Source: Rubripirellula sp. (GTDB taxonomy: Bacteria; Planctomycetota; Planctomycetia; Pirellulales; Pirellulaceae). From it: DNA of 64,000 nt. Location of the stretch: positions 258,832 through 322,831 of the forward strand of contig JAAXJB010000039.1 of assembly GCA_012270065.1 (NCBI GenBank), written 5' to 3'. A program made the translations under genes and the position numbers. This document shows positions 36,463 through 44,506 of the stretch, piece by piece. The notes under the pieces are model-generated. The model was given only the letters and a program-made list of their open reading frames with translations. It was not told where the DNA came from and did no database searches. Positions within the stretch are counted from its first letter, which is position 1. Every line of letters starts with the position of its first letter.

Positions 36463-37359
36463 TCAGTCCAGCTCTTGCAATACTTTGGTCTCAGGACCGG
36501 CATAGAAGCTAACGACGCTGTAACAGAAAAAAGTCACAACTGCAGCGGCAAGAATTGATGCGCCAAGAAATTTCCCACGCTCCCAGATACCATCGCTGTC
36601 AGCACTGGGACGCGACGGCGTGGATCGGCGTGACTTGAAAATTGAACGCGATTTTCGCGAATCCAACTTCCCGGTTTTTTCTGCAAGCGTGGTCGAACTT
36701 CGCTTTATTTCCGACGGCGACGCATGTCGGACTTTCTCCTGCTCATCCTCACTGACCACCGTCTCATGATCAACTTCCTGTAGAGCATCCGAGGCTTGAC
36801 TCTGCGTCTGTGTGTCGTTCTTCCCCACCGCTGAGCGAATGGTCTGATATCGCTTTTCCTGATCTGCGTTATCCTCGGCTTCCAGAAAGTCAACGACATC
36901 AAAGTTCTGCCAAGCTTTCCCACTCAAAATTGCTTGAGCGGCTTCTGAATCATCAGATTCGTCAACCAAACGACTCTCACGAGCAGGGATCGATTCAGAT
37001 TCGATGACCGCGTTTACACACGAAACGGTAAAAACGACCTTGCCGCAACGCAGGTGATCACTTTCACTCAAGTCATACCATCTCCCCGACTCAATTCTTT
37101 CATCATTCAGGAATGTTCCAGCAGTGCTATTGAGGTCAAGCAAACGCAACACTCCTCCATCATTATGCAAAAGGCAGTGTCGTCGACTGACTGAGCGACT
37201 TTTAGGTCGGACCTGACATTCTTTATGTCGACCGATCATGTAGTAACCAGTCTGCAAGGGTGCTTCCAGACCTGCACGGCTACCAACCGCCAAGACAAGT
37301 CGAAACAGTTTTGCATCTGGACTTGTTAGTCGAAGCACTTGATTCCCACACCGATACAA
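36463..37359 (-). CDS. FHA-domain protein with C-terminal membrane anchor
   Basis: 298 residues. The FHA domain (about 38-115) reads out phosphothreonine: GYYMIGRHKECQV, SVSRRHCLL and LLDLNSTAGTFLNDERI. A long acidic/polar linker (about 120-240) is followed by basic Ser/Arg-rich sequence and one TM helix (LGASILAAAVVTFFCYSVVSFYA), so the FHA domain faces the cytoplasm. The start is TTG at 37359 and not firm. The gene directly follows a kinase that is also anchored by its C-terminus (32-base gap), so the FHA protein is a likely substrate or effector of that kinase. Confidence 0.88.
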   Translation of the reverse strand: MYRCGNQVLRLTSPDAKLFRLVLAVGSRAGLEAPLQTGYYMIGRHKECQVRPKSRSVSRRHCLLHNDGGVLRLLDLNSTAGTFLNDERIESGRWYDLSESDHLRCGKVVFTVSCVNAVIESESIPARESRLVDESDDSEAAQAILSGKAWQNFDVVDFLEAEDNADQEKRYQTIRSAVGKNDTQTQSQASDALQEVDHETVVSEDEQEKVRHASPSEIKRSSTTLAEKTGKLDSRKSRSIFKSRRSTPSRPSADSDGIWERGKFLGASILAAAVVTFFCYSVVSFYAGPETKVLQELD

Positions 37360-37391
37360 AAATCCACGATTATCCTCATTTCCAATGAAAA

Positions 37392-38882
37392 CTAACGATC
37401 CACGACAATGATGCTCTTGCCTTCCTCAGTGGCCTTCAATCGCACCGGCACATTGGTATCCGATCGCATCGCTGTATAGAAAACGGCCACCAGAACTACG
37501 ATTAAAGCGATGACTGCCAACGCCAAACCAACTCCCAACAACACAGCCTGTGTCGAACCAGACTCAAAGGTTCTCTTTTCTTTCTTCGCTGCGGAGTGAT
37601 TGGAATTTACCGAGTGATTTACCGGGAAATGATTCATCCCAGCGTTTTGTTTTGTCATCTCATCCGAGGACTGGCTGATCGGAAGATTGGCAAAATCAAA
37701 AACGTCGTCATCCAATAATCCACTGGCTTCAACACCATCAAACAAAGCCGCATCTTCCAGGGTGTTTCCAGCAACGAAAGATCGGTCAACCGCAGTATCA
37801 CCAGCTGCAACTATTTTTTGTCGCGGAGCGGGTGATGATTCATGGGTAACGAGTAACGCGAGTCTCTGAAATTGCGACAACAATTCACCTGTCGACTTCG
37901 GCCTGTCCTGCGGTCGCTTTGCTGTCATGCGTTCGATCAAATCAGCTAGCACCTGAGGGCAATCGGGTCGCAACTCACGCACATATGGTATCGGGATAGT
38001 TTGATGCTTCGCCAGTTTCTGCGCTGCCGTGCCGTCGAACGGTGTTCGCCCTGTCAACATATAAAATGCCGTGCATCCAAGCGAATAGATATCCGCTGTA
38101 CAGTCGACAGTCTTCTCATCGATTGCCTGCTCCGGTGAAACGAAATCAGCCGTGCCCATCAATTTTTTCCGGATAGTTTCACTTTCACTTCCGAACCCGA
38201 TCCGTGCCAACCCCAAATCACTCAACTTGACTACACCATCAGTGCGAAGGAGCAAATTGGAAGGTTTAATATCCCGGTGTACGATTCCGCGCTCATGTGC
38301 ATGAATCAAACCAAGTGTCGCCTGCAACAGCACATCAACCGTGTCACCCACGCTCATGACACCATCTCGCTGAACCCTCAGATGCATGTCTACACCATCG
38401 ACATACTCCATCACGATGTACAGTTTGTCGCCAACCTCGGCAAAGTCATAAGCTCGAACGATGTTTTGGTGATCCAATTGAGCACACGCCCGCGCTTCCG
38501 ACTTGAACAACTCAATTCTTCTTCGATCTCTACTTGCTTCTGGTGGCAGGATTTTCAGAGCCATCAAGCGTTTCATCACCACGTGCTCGCCAAGATAGAC
38601 GACCCCCATCCCACCTTTTCCCAGGGGTCGCAAAAGGCGGTAAGTACCAAGTTGGAAACCACCGTTTTTACCGGCCAACAGTTTGGTACTCTGCCACTTG
38701 GTGAGCACGCCGGCGCCCACCAGTCCCGTAGCGATTCGCTCAGGGGTGAACTGGTCACTTTCCGTAAGCAGTGAAGCCACAACCTTCTTGATGTCATCGA
38801 GTTCCAACAGACCGGCATCAAGCGTTCGTTTTACGAAAGCCCGCGTTGGTTCATCAAGTATTGGTGTAACTTCGGCTTGCAT
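37392..38882 (-). CDS. Ser/Thr protein kinase with C-terminal membrane anchor
   Basis: 496 residues from the ATG at 38882, preceded by AGGGGAG; the ORF from 38945 adds 21 residues. The N-terminal helical module of planctomycete kinases (residues about 8-78, ending GAGVLTKWQSTKLLAGKNGGFQLGTY) precedes the kinase: GKGGMGVVYLGEH, ALKIL, HRDIKPSN, SDLGLAR (DLG for DFG, common in this group), ADFVSPEQ and DIYSLGCTAFYML. A long polar linker and one C-terminal TM (GVGLALAVIALIVVLVAVFYT) follow. Operon with the FHA gene downstream. Confidence 0.95.
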   Translation of the reverse strand: MQAEVTPILDEPTRAFVKRTLDAGLLELDDIKKVVASLLTESDQFTPERIATGLVGAGVLTKWQSTKLLAGKNGGFQLGTYRLLRPLGKGGMGVVYLGEHVVMKRLMALKILPPEASRDRRRIELFKSEARACAQLDHQNIVRAYDFAEVGDKLYIVMEYVDGVDMHLRVQRDGVMSVGDTVDVLLQATLGLIHAHERGIVHRDIKPSNLLLRTDGVVKLSDLGLARIGFGSESETIRKKLMGTADFVSPEQAIDEKTVDCTADIYSLGCTAFYMLTGRTPFDGTAAQKLAKHQTIPIPYVRELRPDCPQVLADLIERMTAKRPQDRPKSTGELLSQFQRLALLVTHESSPAPRQKIVAAGDTAVDRSFVAGNTLEDAALFDGVEASGLLDDDVFDFANLPISQSSDEMTKQNAGMNHFPVNHSVNSNHSAAKKEKRTFESGSTQAVLLGVGLALAVIALIVVLVAVFYTAMRSDTNVPVRLKATEEGKSIIVVDR

Positions 38883-39118
38883 ACTCTCCCCTGGCAAGTG
38901 TGCTCGAGCGTCGCCAACAAAGCATTTGACGGCACTCGTCAACATTCACATTTTAGCAATCGTCAAGCAGAACGCTTAGCCTTGAAGATTCCACTGTCGT
39001 GCGAAAACGCGGAGATTCACGCCATAGTGTTTTAAGTTTCTGTTAACTTGTCGTGAAGCAAGCCGTCGGCCTTCAAACATGGGTCACTTTACCGGCAAAC
39101 AGACAGTCCGCGCCCCGC

Positions 39119-39910
39119 TCACCTATCTTCAAGCAAGACAGAATCGGGGTAGTCCACACGCAACAGAAACAAACCTTGAGGTGGAGCCGTTGGCCCCGCA
39201 ACATCACGATTACGAGCAGCCAGAATCTGATCGATCCAAGCCGCTTCATACTTGCCGCGCCCCACCTCAACCAGAGTACCAACGATATTGCGCACCATGT
39301 TGTAAAGAAATCCGTCGGCTTCCACCTCGATGATCAGCCGATAGGTTTTGTCGTCCACCTCGGTGAGAGTCAAGTCACAAGCTTTGACATTTCGCACGGT
39401 GGTTTTTCTCTCCGCACCAGCTGCCTGAAAACTCTTGAAGTCATGCTTTCCGACGAGCAACTGAGCCGCCAAACGCATCTCTTCAAAATCCAGCCTACCA
39501 TGAAGATGCCAATGGTACCGATAGTCGAACGCATCTCTCACTCCACCGATCTGCAACTGATAGCGATAGCGTTTTCCAACGGCATCACGTATAGCATGAA
39601 ATCCATGTCGCGCCTCCTCAACACGCCGAACAACGATGGACTCGGGTAGATGAGTGTTCAATGCCCTCATCAAATGCTCAGGTGAATCCCGCCAAGGCAA
39701 CTCACAACTGGCAACCTGTGCATGGGCATGAACTCCAGCGTCCGTGCGGCCACTGCCAACGACATTAGTTTCATTACCAGACAATATCTGGAATGCATGC
39801 TGAAGATGCCCCTGAACAGTTGGCTGATTTGGCTGAATCTGCCAACCCGCGAAATGCGTTCCGTCATACGAAATCGTCAATTTGAAAGCGCGAGACGCAT
39901 TGGCATTCAT
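39119..39910 (-). CDS. truA: tRNA pseudouridine38-40 synthase
   Basis: Forms pseudouridine at positions 38-40 of the tRNA anticodon arm. 263 residues; FKLTISYDGTHFAGWQIQPNQPTVQG opens the family, the catalytic Asp is in SGRTDAGVHAHAQVASC, and RYRYQLQ and FLYNMVRNIVGTLVEVG follow. Six bases separate it from the upstream asd gene, so they share an operon. Confidence 0.96.
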   Translation of the reverse strand: MNANASRAFKLTISYDGTHFAGWQIQPNQPTVQGHLQHAFQILSGNETNVVGSGRTDAGVHAHAQVASCELPWRDSPEHLMRALNTHLPESIVVRRVEEARHGFHAIRDAVGKRYRYQLQIGGVRDAFDYRYHWHLHGRLDFEEMRLAAQLLVGKHDFKSFQAAGAERKTTVRNVKACDLTLTEVDDKTYRLIIEVEADGFLYNMVRNIVGTLVEVGRGKYEAAWIDQILAARNRDVAGPTAPPQGLFLLRVDYPDSVLLEDR

Positions 39911-39916
39911 TCGACG

Positions 39917-40942
39917 TTATTTCTTCTCGGCCGACATTGCAGCCCGCTCCACAAGCAATTCTGCGATCTGAACTGCGTTCGTCGCTGCACCTTTGCGAAG
40001 GTTGTCGCTCACACACCAGAATGCAATTCCGTTGCTGCAGCTCAGATCCTCCCGGATGCGTCCCACAAACACGTCGTCTTTGCCATCACAATCTCGTGGC
40101 ATGGGATAAAGCTGTTGATCAAGATTGTCAACGACCGTGACTCCCGGGGCTCGCTGGAACAGTTCGCAGGCTTCATCAACCGACAATGGTTTCTCGGTTT
40201 CCACGAGAATCGATTCACTATGCCCAATCGTAACTGGAACCCGAACACAGGTTGGACAAACCTGGATATCTTCGTCACCCATGATTTTGCGAGTTTCGTA
40301 CACCATCTTCATTTCTTCGCTGGTGTAACCTTGATATTTCTCTGACCCGATCTGGGGTATCAGATTGAAACCGATCGGATGCTGAAACGTCCTCGGGGGA
40401 TGCAGTTTCCCTGCCAGTTCACTTCGCACACTTTCATACAACTCCTCATTACCAGCGAGCCCTGCTCCGCTAGTCGCCTGATAAGTGCTTACAACCACTC
40501 GCTTGACCTTTGCCGCCGAATGCAATGGAGCAAGCGCAACCACCATCTGCGTCGTGCTGCAGTTGGGACTGGCAATGATGCCTGAATGGTTATCGACGGC
40601 CTCGGGATTCACCTCGGGAACAATCAGTGGAACGCTGGGATCCATTCTCCAGAAACCACTTTCATCCACAACAACGGCACCAGCATCGACTGCCCAAGGG
40701 GCGAATTCTGCCGACACTTCGTCGGGCGTACTGGCAATGACAAGATCAACATCGCTGAAGGCAGATGGCTCAAGCAATTCGACCACAAGAGTTTTTCCGC
40801 CAACAGTTACCTCGCGTCCAACGGACCGTTCAGACGCCAGAAGCTTCAAGTGCTTGTAGGGGAATTTTCTTTGTTCGAGCGTTTCCAGAACAATGCGACC
40901 TACGGCTCCCGTCGCTCCAACCAGTGCTAATGTTTCGTACAC
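39917..40942 (-). CDS. asd: Aspartate-semialdehyde dehydrogenase
   Basis: Reduces aspartyl phosphate to aspartate semialdehyde for lysine, threonine, methionine and diaminopimelate. 341 residues with GATGAVGRIVLETLEQRKFP (NADP site), the catalytic Cys in SPNCSTTQMVVALAPL, and the active-site His region VPVTIGHSE. The start is a GTG at 40942 without a clear SD. Operon with truA. Confidence 0.96.
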   Translation of the reverse strand: MYETLALVGATGAVGRIVLETLEQRKFPYKHLKLLASERSVGREVTVGGKTLVVELLEPSAFSDVDLVIASTPDEVSAEFAPWAVDAGAVVVDESGFWRMDPSVPLIVPEVNPEAVDNHSGIIASPNCSTTQMVVALAPLHSAAKVKRVVVSTYQATSGAGLAGNEELYESVRSELAGKLHPPRTFQHPIGFNLIPQIGSEKYQGYTSEEMKMVYETRKIMGDEDIQVCPTCVRVPVTIGHSESILVETEKPLSVDEACELFQRAPGVTVVDNLDQQLYPMPRDCDGKDDVFVGRIREDLSCSNGIAFWCVSDNLRKGAATNAVQIAELLVERAAMSAEKK

Positions 40943-41004
40943 AGTAATACGTGTTTCAAAGAGGGATGATCAAGATAAAAAACATGGTGCCCTTTCGGAC
41001 CCGG

Positions 41005-41033
41005 TAAAAAGCGGAAGCACAAATGCGTCCGCT
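41005..41033 (-). terminator. Candidate intrinsic terminator after the FGE-like gene
   Basis: Minus-strand stem agcgga / tccgct with a 12-base loop is followed by five U, about 20 bases after the stop of the FGE-like gene. Confidence 0.5.
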
Positions 41034-41052
41034 GTTGACTTGGCGTGTCAAA

Positions 41053-42231
41053 TCATTGCGATTTTTTAATGGCCTCCGGCAGACTCTTGTCTACCTGCCC
41101 AACCACACCTCGACCACCCAACAGGCGAGCTTCTACATCATCAACGACCTCTTCTGCATTGGCTTTCCAGAAGTTTTCAATGGCCTTGTCGGACAGCGGC
41201 TGATAGGAACGAAACAAACGAAACCCGATTCCCCGGGCTGGATCATTCGTGAACCACCAAGGGCTTTTGGGGAAATTCGGATCTTCTTCCTTCCACTCTT
41301 CATCATCCGAAGAAAGCCGGGCAGCACTCCTCAACTGTTCCGGATCCATTTCCCACGAACCGCCACGAATGACAACCGGCGAGGATGTTTCGGGCCATAC
41401 CACCAGCTCTGTTGCATTCAATGGCTTTCCCTTGTCAAAGGTTGTGTACCCGTCCTCGGTATACGCATTCACCGTCAATTCAGCCACACTGCCGTGCATG
41501 TCATACAGACCAAACGCATTCGGTTTTTTGGTACCAACGGGTAAGGTGCCATCCTCCGCGTTATCAAAATACCAGGCGTAATCATCAATCTGGTCAGCAT
41601 TTTTTCCCCAACTGTAGGCTGTGTCCGTCCCCGCGCGACACGAGTATTCCCACTCTGCTTCAGTCGGAATCCTGTATTGTTGACCAAGAATTCGACTTAA
41701 CCATTTTGTGTACTGCTGAGCCGAATACTGAGTCATGGAAACAGCAGGCTGATTCGGTTCTTCACCATATTCGTACGTGTAACTTGGGTCGTAGAGTGGT
41801 GTTGGTGCTGTGATTGCATCAACAGCATCAACCTCGACTACTCGAAAACCACGCCCCTCGAATTCTTTGAAGATATCGTAGAGCTTCATGAATTCCTTGT
41901 ACTCAGCCCAACTCACCTCTTTCTCACCCACCCACATAGGATCCACTGTGACGTCTAGCTGAGGACCTTCATCGTCTCCCCGATCCGCTTCATTTTCAGG
42001 ACTCCCAATTTTGAAGGTTCCTCCCGGCACAGGTATCATGCGAAAGGTTACCTCACTGCCTGGAATCGTTACCTCATACGGGACCATGTACCCATTGGCT
42101 ACCTTGACGCTTGGCCCGTCTTCGGGCTTGACCTTTGACATCCCCGGCTCAGCACTCGCCCCTTCCTTCGCCTGAAGGCACGGGCACAGAAAAACGGAGA
42201 GCAGACAAAAAATGTAAGCAGACAAACGCAT
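41053..42231 (-). CDS. Exported formylglycine-generating-enzyme-like (SUMF1 domain) protein
   Basis: 392 residues from the ATG at 42231, where a signal peptide starts (MRLSAYIFCLLSVFLCPCLQA); the ORF from 42327 adds 32 residues. The FGE-sulfatase fold is clear: MIPVPGGTFKIGSPENEADRGDDEGP, VSWAEYKEFM, YRIPTEAEWEYSCRAGT, NAFGLYDMHGSVAEL, VIRGGSW and GIGFRLFRS. The copper-binding cysteine pair of true formylglycine-generating enzymes is not present in the C-terminal part, so it is unlikely to mature sulfatases. In planctomycetes such secreted proteins are common and of unknown role. Confidence 0.88.
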   Translation of the reverse strand: MRLSAYIFCLLSVFLCPCLQAKEGASAEPGMSKVKPEDGPSVKVANGYMVPYEVTIPGSEVTFRMIPVPGGTFKIGSPENEADRGDDEGPQLDVTVDPMWVGEKEVSWAEYKEFMKLYDIFKEFEGRGFRVVEVDAVDAITAPTPLYDPSYTYEYGEEPNQPAVSMTQYSAQQYTKWLSRILGQQYRIPTEAEWEYSCRAGTDTAYSWGKNADQIDDYAWYFDNAEDGTLPVGTKKPNAFGLYDMHGSVAELTVNAYTEDGYTTFDKGKPLNATELVVWPETSSPVVIRGGSWEMDPEQLRSAARLSSDDEEWKEEDPNFPKSPWWFTNDPARGIGFRLFRSYQPLSDKAIENFWKANAEEVVDDVEARLLGGRGVVGQVDKSLPEAIKKSQ

Positions 42232-42546
42232 TGCTGGTGATCCAATGGGAAATTGAAACAGGTCACGAAAATCAAACACGGCGAGAGCCGTAAATGCGAT
42301 GCTCCCGTTGAGAACGAAGCAGAACACATCAGCCCGGAAACCGCCGTGACCTCCATCTTACTTGGTATTGCCCCATTTGATGAAGGTCTGAGACAGTCAA
42401 GTCGCAGAATTTCACATGGAAGAGACCGATTCTGACGGGATTGCATTCAACATGCAGAAACCGCCGGCAAGATTTTCTTGGTGCATCAAGTCAGACCCAT
42501 GGCAGCCAACACCCCGATGAATAACATCCGTCAGCCGATCACGGCA
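42232..42546. other. Intergenic region, no gene seen
   Basis: 315 bases between the HtrA protease gene end and the FGE-like gene. Short ORFs on both strands lack family features. No terminator recognised. Confidence 0.4.
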
Positions 42547-44163
42547 TCACGGTTGATTTAACATTTCAGGTCTGGCCCCCAAAACGACCTTCACCGTCAA
42601 CGGGACTCCATTTCTGACGACCTTCAAGTTGATGTCAGATCCAGCCAACGAGGCACCGATCAGACGCATCAAGTGTGGCAGATCTCTGACATTCTTATCA
42701 TCAACGGAAAGAATGTGATCTCCCAACTTCAAGCCCGCTACGGCAGCTGGCGAAGACTCGTTCGTCAACCCACTGATAACAGCACCACGCATACGCCGAT
42801 CATCGCCAACAAGCTCATCTTCCTGAGCCTCGCTTAGCCTGACACCCAACCAGCCCCGATCAACTCGACCAATCTCCCTGATCCGCTCATAAACCTGTCT
42901 GGCGACATTGCTGGGCACTGCGAAACTCACTCCCTGATAACTCTCACCAACAATGGCCGTATTGATTCCGACCAAAGCCCCGCGCGCATCGACCAGAGGT
43001 CCACCACTATTGCCCGGATTCACAGCAACGTCACTCTGCATGAAATCCTGATAATGAGTGCTATCTTCCACCAGACGGTGCTTCCCACTGAGAATGCCAA
43101 ATGTGACCGTCTGATCCAAGCCAAAGGGACTACCCACAGCCCAAACCGGGGTACCCACGCGGCAACGATCACTGTCGCCCCAGACAATTGGAATCAAACC
43201 TTCCGCCTCAACTTTCAAGACAGCCAGGTCAGTCTGCTTGTCCGTACCGACAACATCAGCTTTCAATCTCCTGCCATCACCCAAAGTCACATGAATCTCA
43301 GAGCTGTCTACGACAACATGACGATTCGTTAACAAGAAACCATCCTTTGAGACAATCACTCCGCTGCCCTGATCGGTCCTGGGGGTGTAAAGAGGAATGA
43401 CCCGCCCCTGAATGCTCAGATCTGAAACCGACGAGGCCTGCTTTACATCAATGTGAACAACACTTGGACCGACAGCAGAAGTAACCATCTGGTAAGCACG
43501 ACTGAGCGTATCCAGAGAAACATTTCGCAAACCCTCTGAACCGGATTCATACTCCGCACGCAGTTCGCCACGATGCCAGCTGTATCGAATTTCTTCCACA
43601 ACCTGAGGAACGAAATATCGCACGGCCACCAACATCAATGCCAGCGTCGCAAGCAGGAAAAGACTCTGCCGCAATGGATCCTGCTTGTCGGACTGCCTAC
43701 TCGATGCCCCGGCTTGCTCAACGGATCCTGGATCCAAGTCATGCTTGACTGGCAAGTCTGACGAAACACCATCGTCACTGCGGTGCAACTTGGGATGATC
43801 CTTCGTTCTGATCAGTCCACTAATCGCGGATTCGCTTCCCTCGCCGGCAGGAAATTCGTTCGGAGCAAACCTGTCAGAATTATCTTTCGACACCCCAACC
43901 TGATCAGTGAAATGATCAAACGAACTGGCAGCCTGAGAAAAAGGTTTCAGCGGATCTTCCAATTCAACATCGCGGCAGTCCACTGAAGGTATATCGTGAG
44001 AAGCACCTGGGTGTGGCGATGGCTCCAAATGCTCCATTTTGCGATACTCTAGGCCCTCGTTGTCTCTTGACTCATATCCCTCGGCAGCGTCATTGGGATG
44101 AAAGTTATCCACGACATCACCGTGTTCCGCTTCAGATCGGCTATCAGGTGAATCATGATTCAT
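42547..44163 (-). CDS. Membrane-anchored HtrA/DegP-type serine protease with one PDZ domain
   Basis: 538 residues. The first roughly 165 residues are acidic, low-complexity and cytoplasmic, an unusual extension for this family. One TM (LFLLATLALMLVAVRYFV) anchors a periplasmic trypsin-like domain with the triad His282 (LTNRHVVVD), Asp312 (KQTDLAVL) and Ser386 (NPGNSGGPL). A PDZ domain follows (GWLGVRLSE to the end). It probably degrades or chaperones misfolded envelope proteins. A TACAAT -10-like box lies about 90 bases upstream, but its -35 is weak. Divergent from the uronate isomerase-like gene. Confidence 0.93.
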   Translation of the reverse strand: MNHDSPDSRSEAEHGDVVDNFHPNDAAEGYESRDNEGLEYRKMEHLEPSPHPGASHDIPSVDCRDVELEDPLKPFSQAASSFDHFTDQVGVSKDNSDRFAPNEFPAGEGSESAISGLIRTKDHPKLHRSDDGVSSDLPVKHDLDPGSVEQAGASSRQSDKQDPLRQSLFLLATLALMLVAVRYFVPQVVEEIRYSWHRGELRAEYESGSEGLRNVSLDTLSRAYQMVTSAVGPSVVHIDVKQASSVSDLSIQGRVIPLYTPRTDQGSGVIVSKDGFLLTNRHVVVDSSEIHVTLGDGRRLKADVVGTDKQTDLAVLKVEAEGLIPIVWGDSDRCRVGTPVWAVGSPFGLDQTVTFGILSGKHRLVEDSTHYQDFMQSDVAVNPGNSGGPLVDARGALVGINTAIVGESYQGVSFAVPSNVARQVYERIREIGRVDRGWLGVRLSEAQEDELVGDDRRMRGAVISGLTNESSPAAVAGLKLGDHILSVDDKNVRDLPHLMRLIGASLAGSDINLKVVRNGVPLTVKVVLGARPEMLNQP

Positions 44164-44506
44164 GAGATCAACCAGGGAATTCGGCAGCTAATGACGGTCA
44201 TGGAACAGAATGCCAAGCCGTCAAACTTTGAAGTCGACAGCCCTCTCACGCTTTATTGTAGCGCGTGGGCGACCAAAAAATGGAATGATTTCGGTCAGAA
44301 TGTCGCTAACATGCAGCATTTTCCCAATGGAAATCATGCCTAACCCGAATGTTTCAGATTGTTCCCCCCTTTGATGAACGCCAGCTGACCAAGAAACTGG
44401 ATTCATCAGACACCCCGCCTGATGCAAGAAACCGATATCCTATGGACAGCATCAAGCTGATATCTGGGTGCGATCTTCCCCCGACCAAGTGGCCAATAAT
44501 TCATCC
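44164..44506. other. Divergent promoter region
   Basis: About 340 bases between divergent htrA-like and uronate-isomerase-like genes. A possible small minus-strand ORF (44221-44427) was considered and not accepted. A tacaat box for the minus strand lies near 44255. Confidence 0.4.

Noticed and set aside
44221-44427. Small minus-strand ORF upstream of the HtrA gene
   Set aside because: The last 38 residues look somewhat coding, but the ORF overlaps the likely htrA promoter (tacaat) and has no SD.
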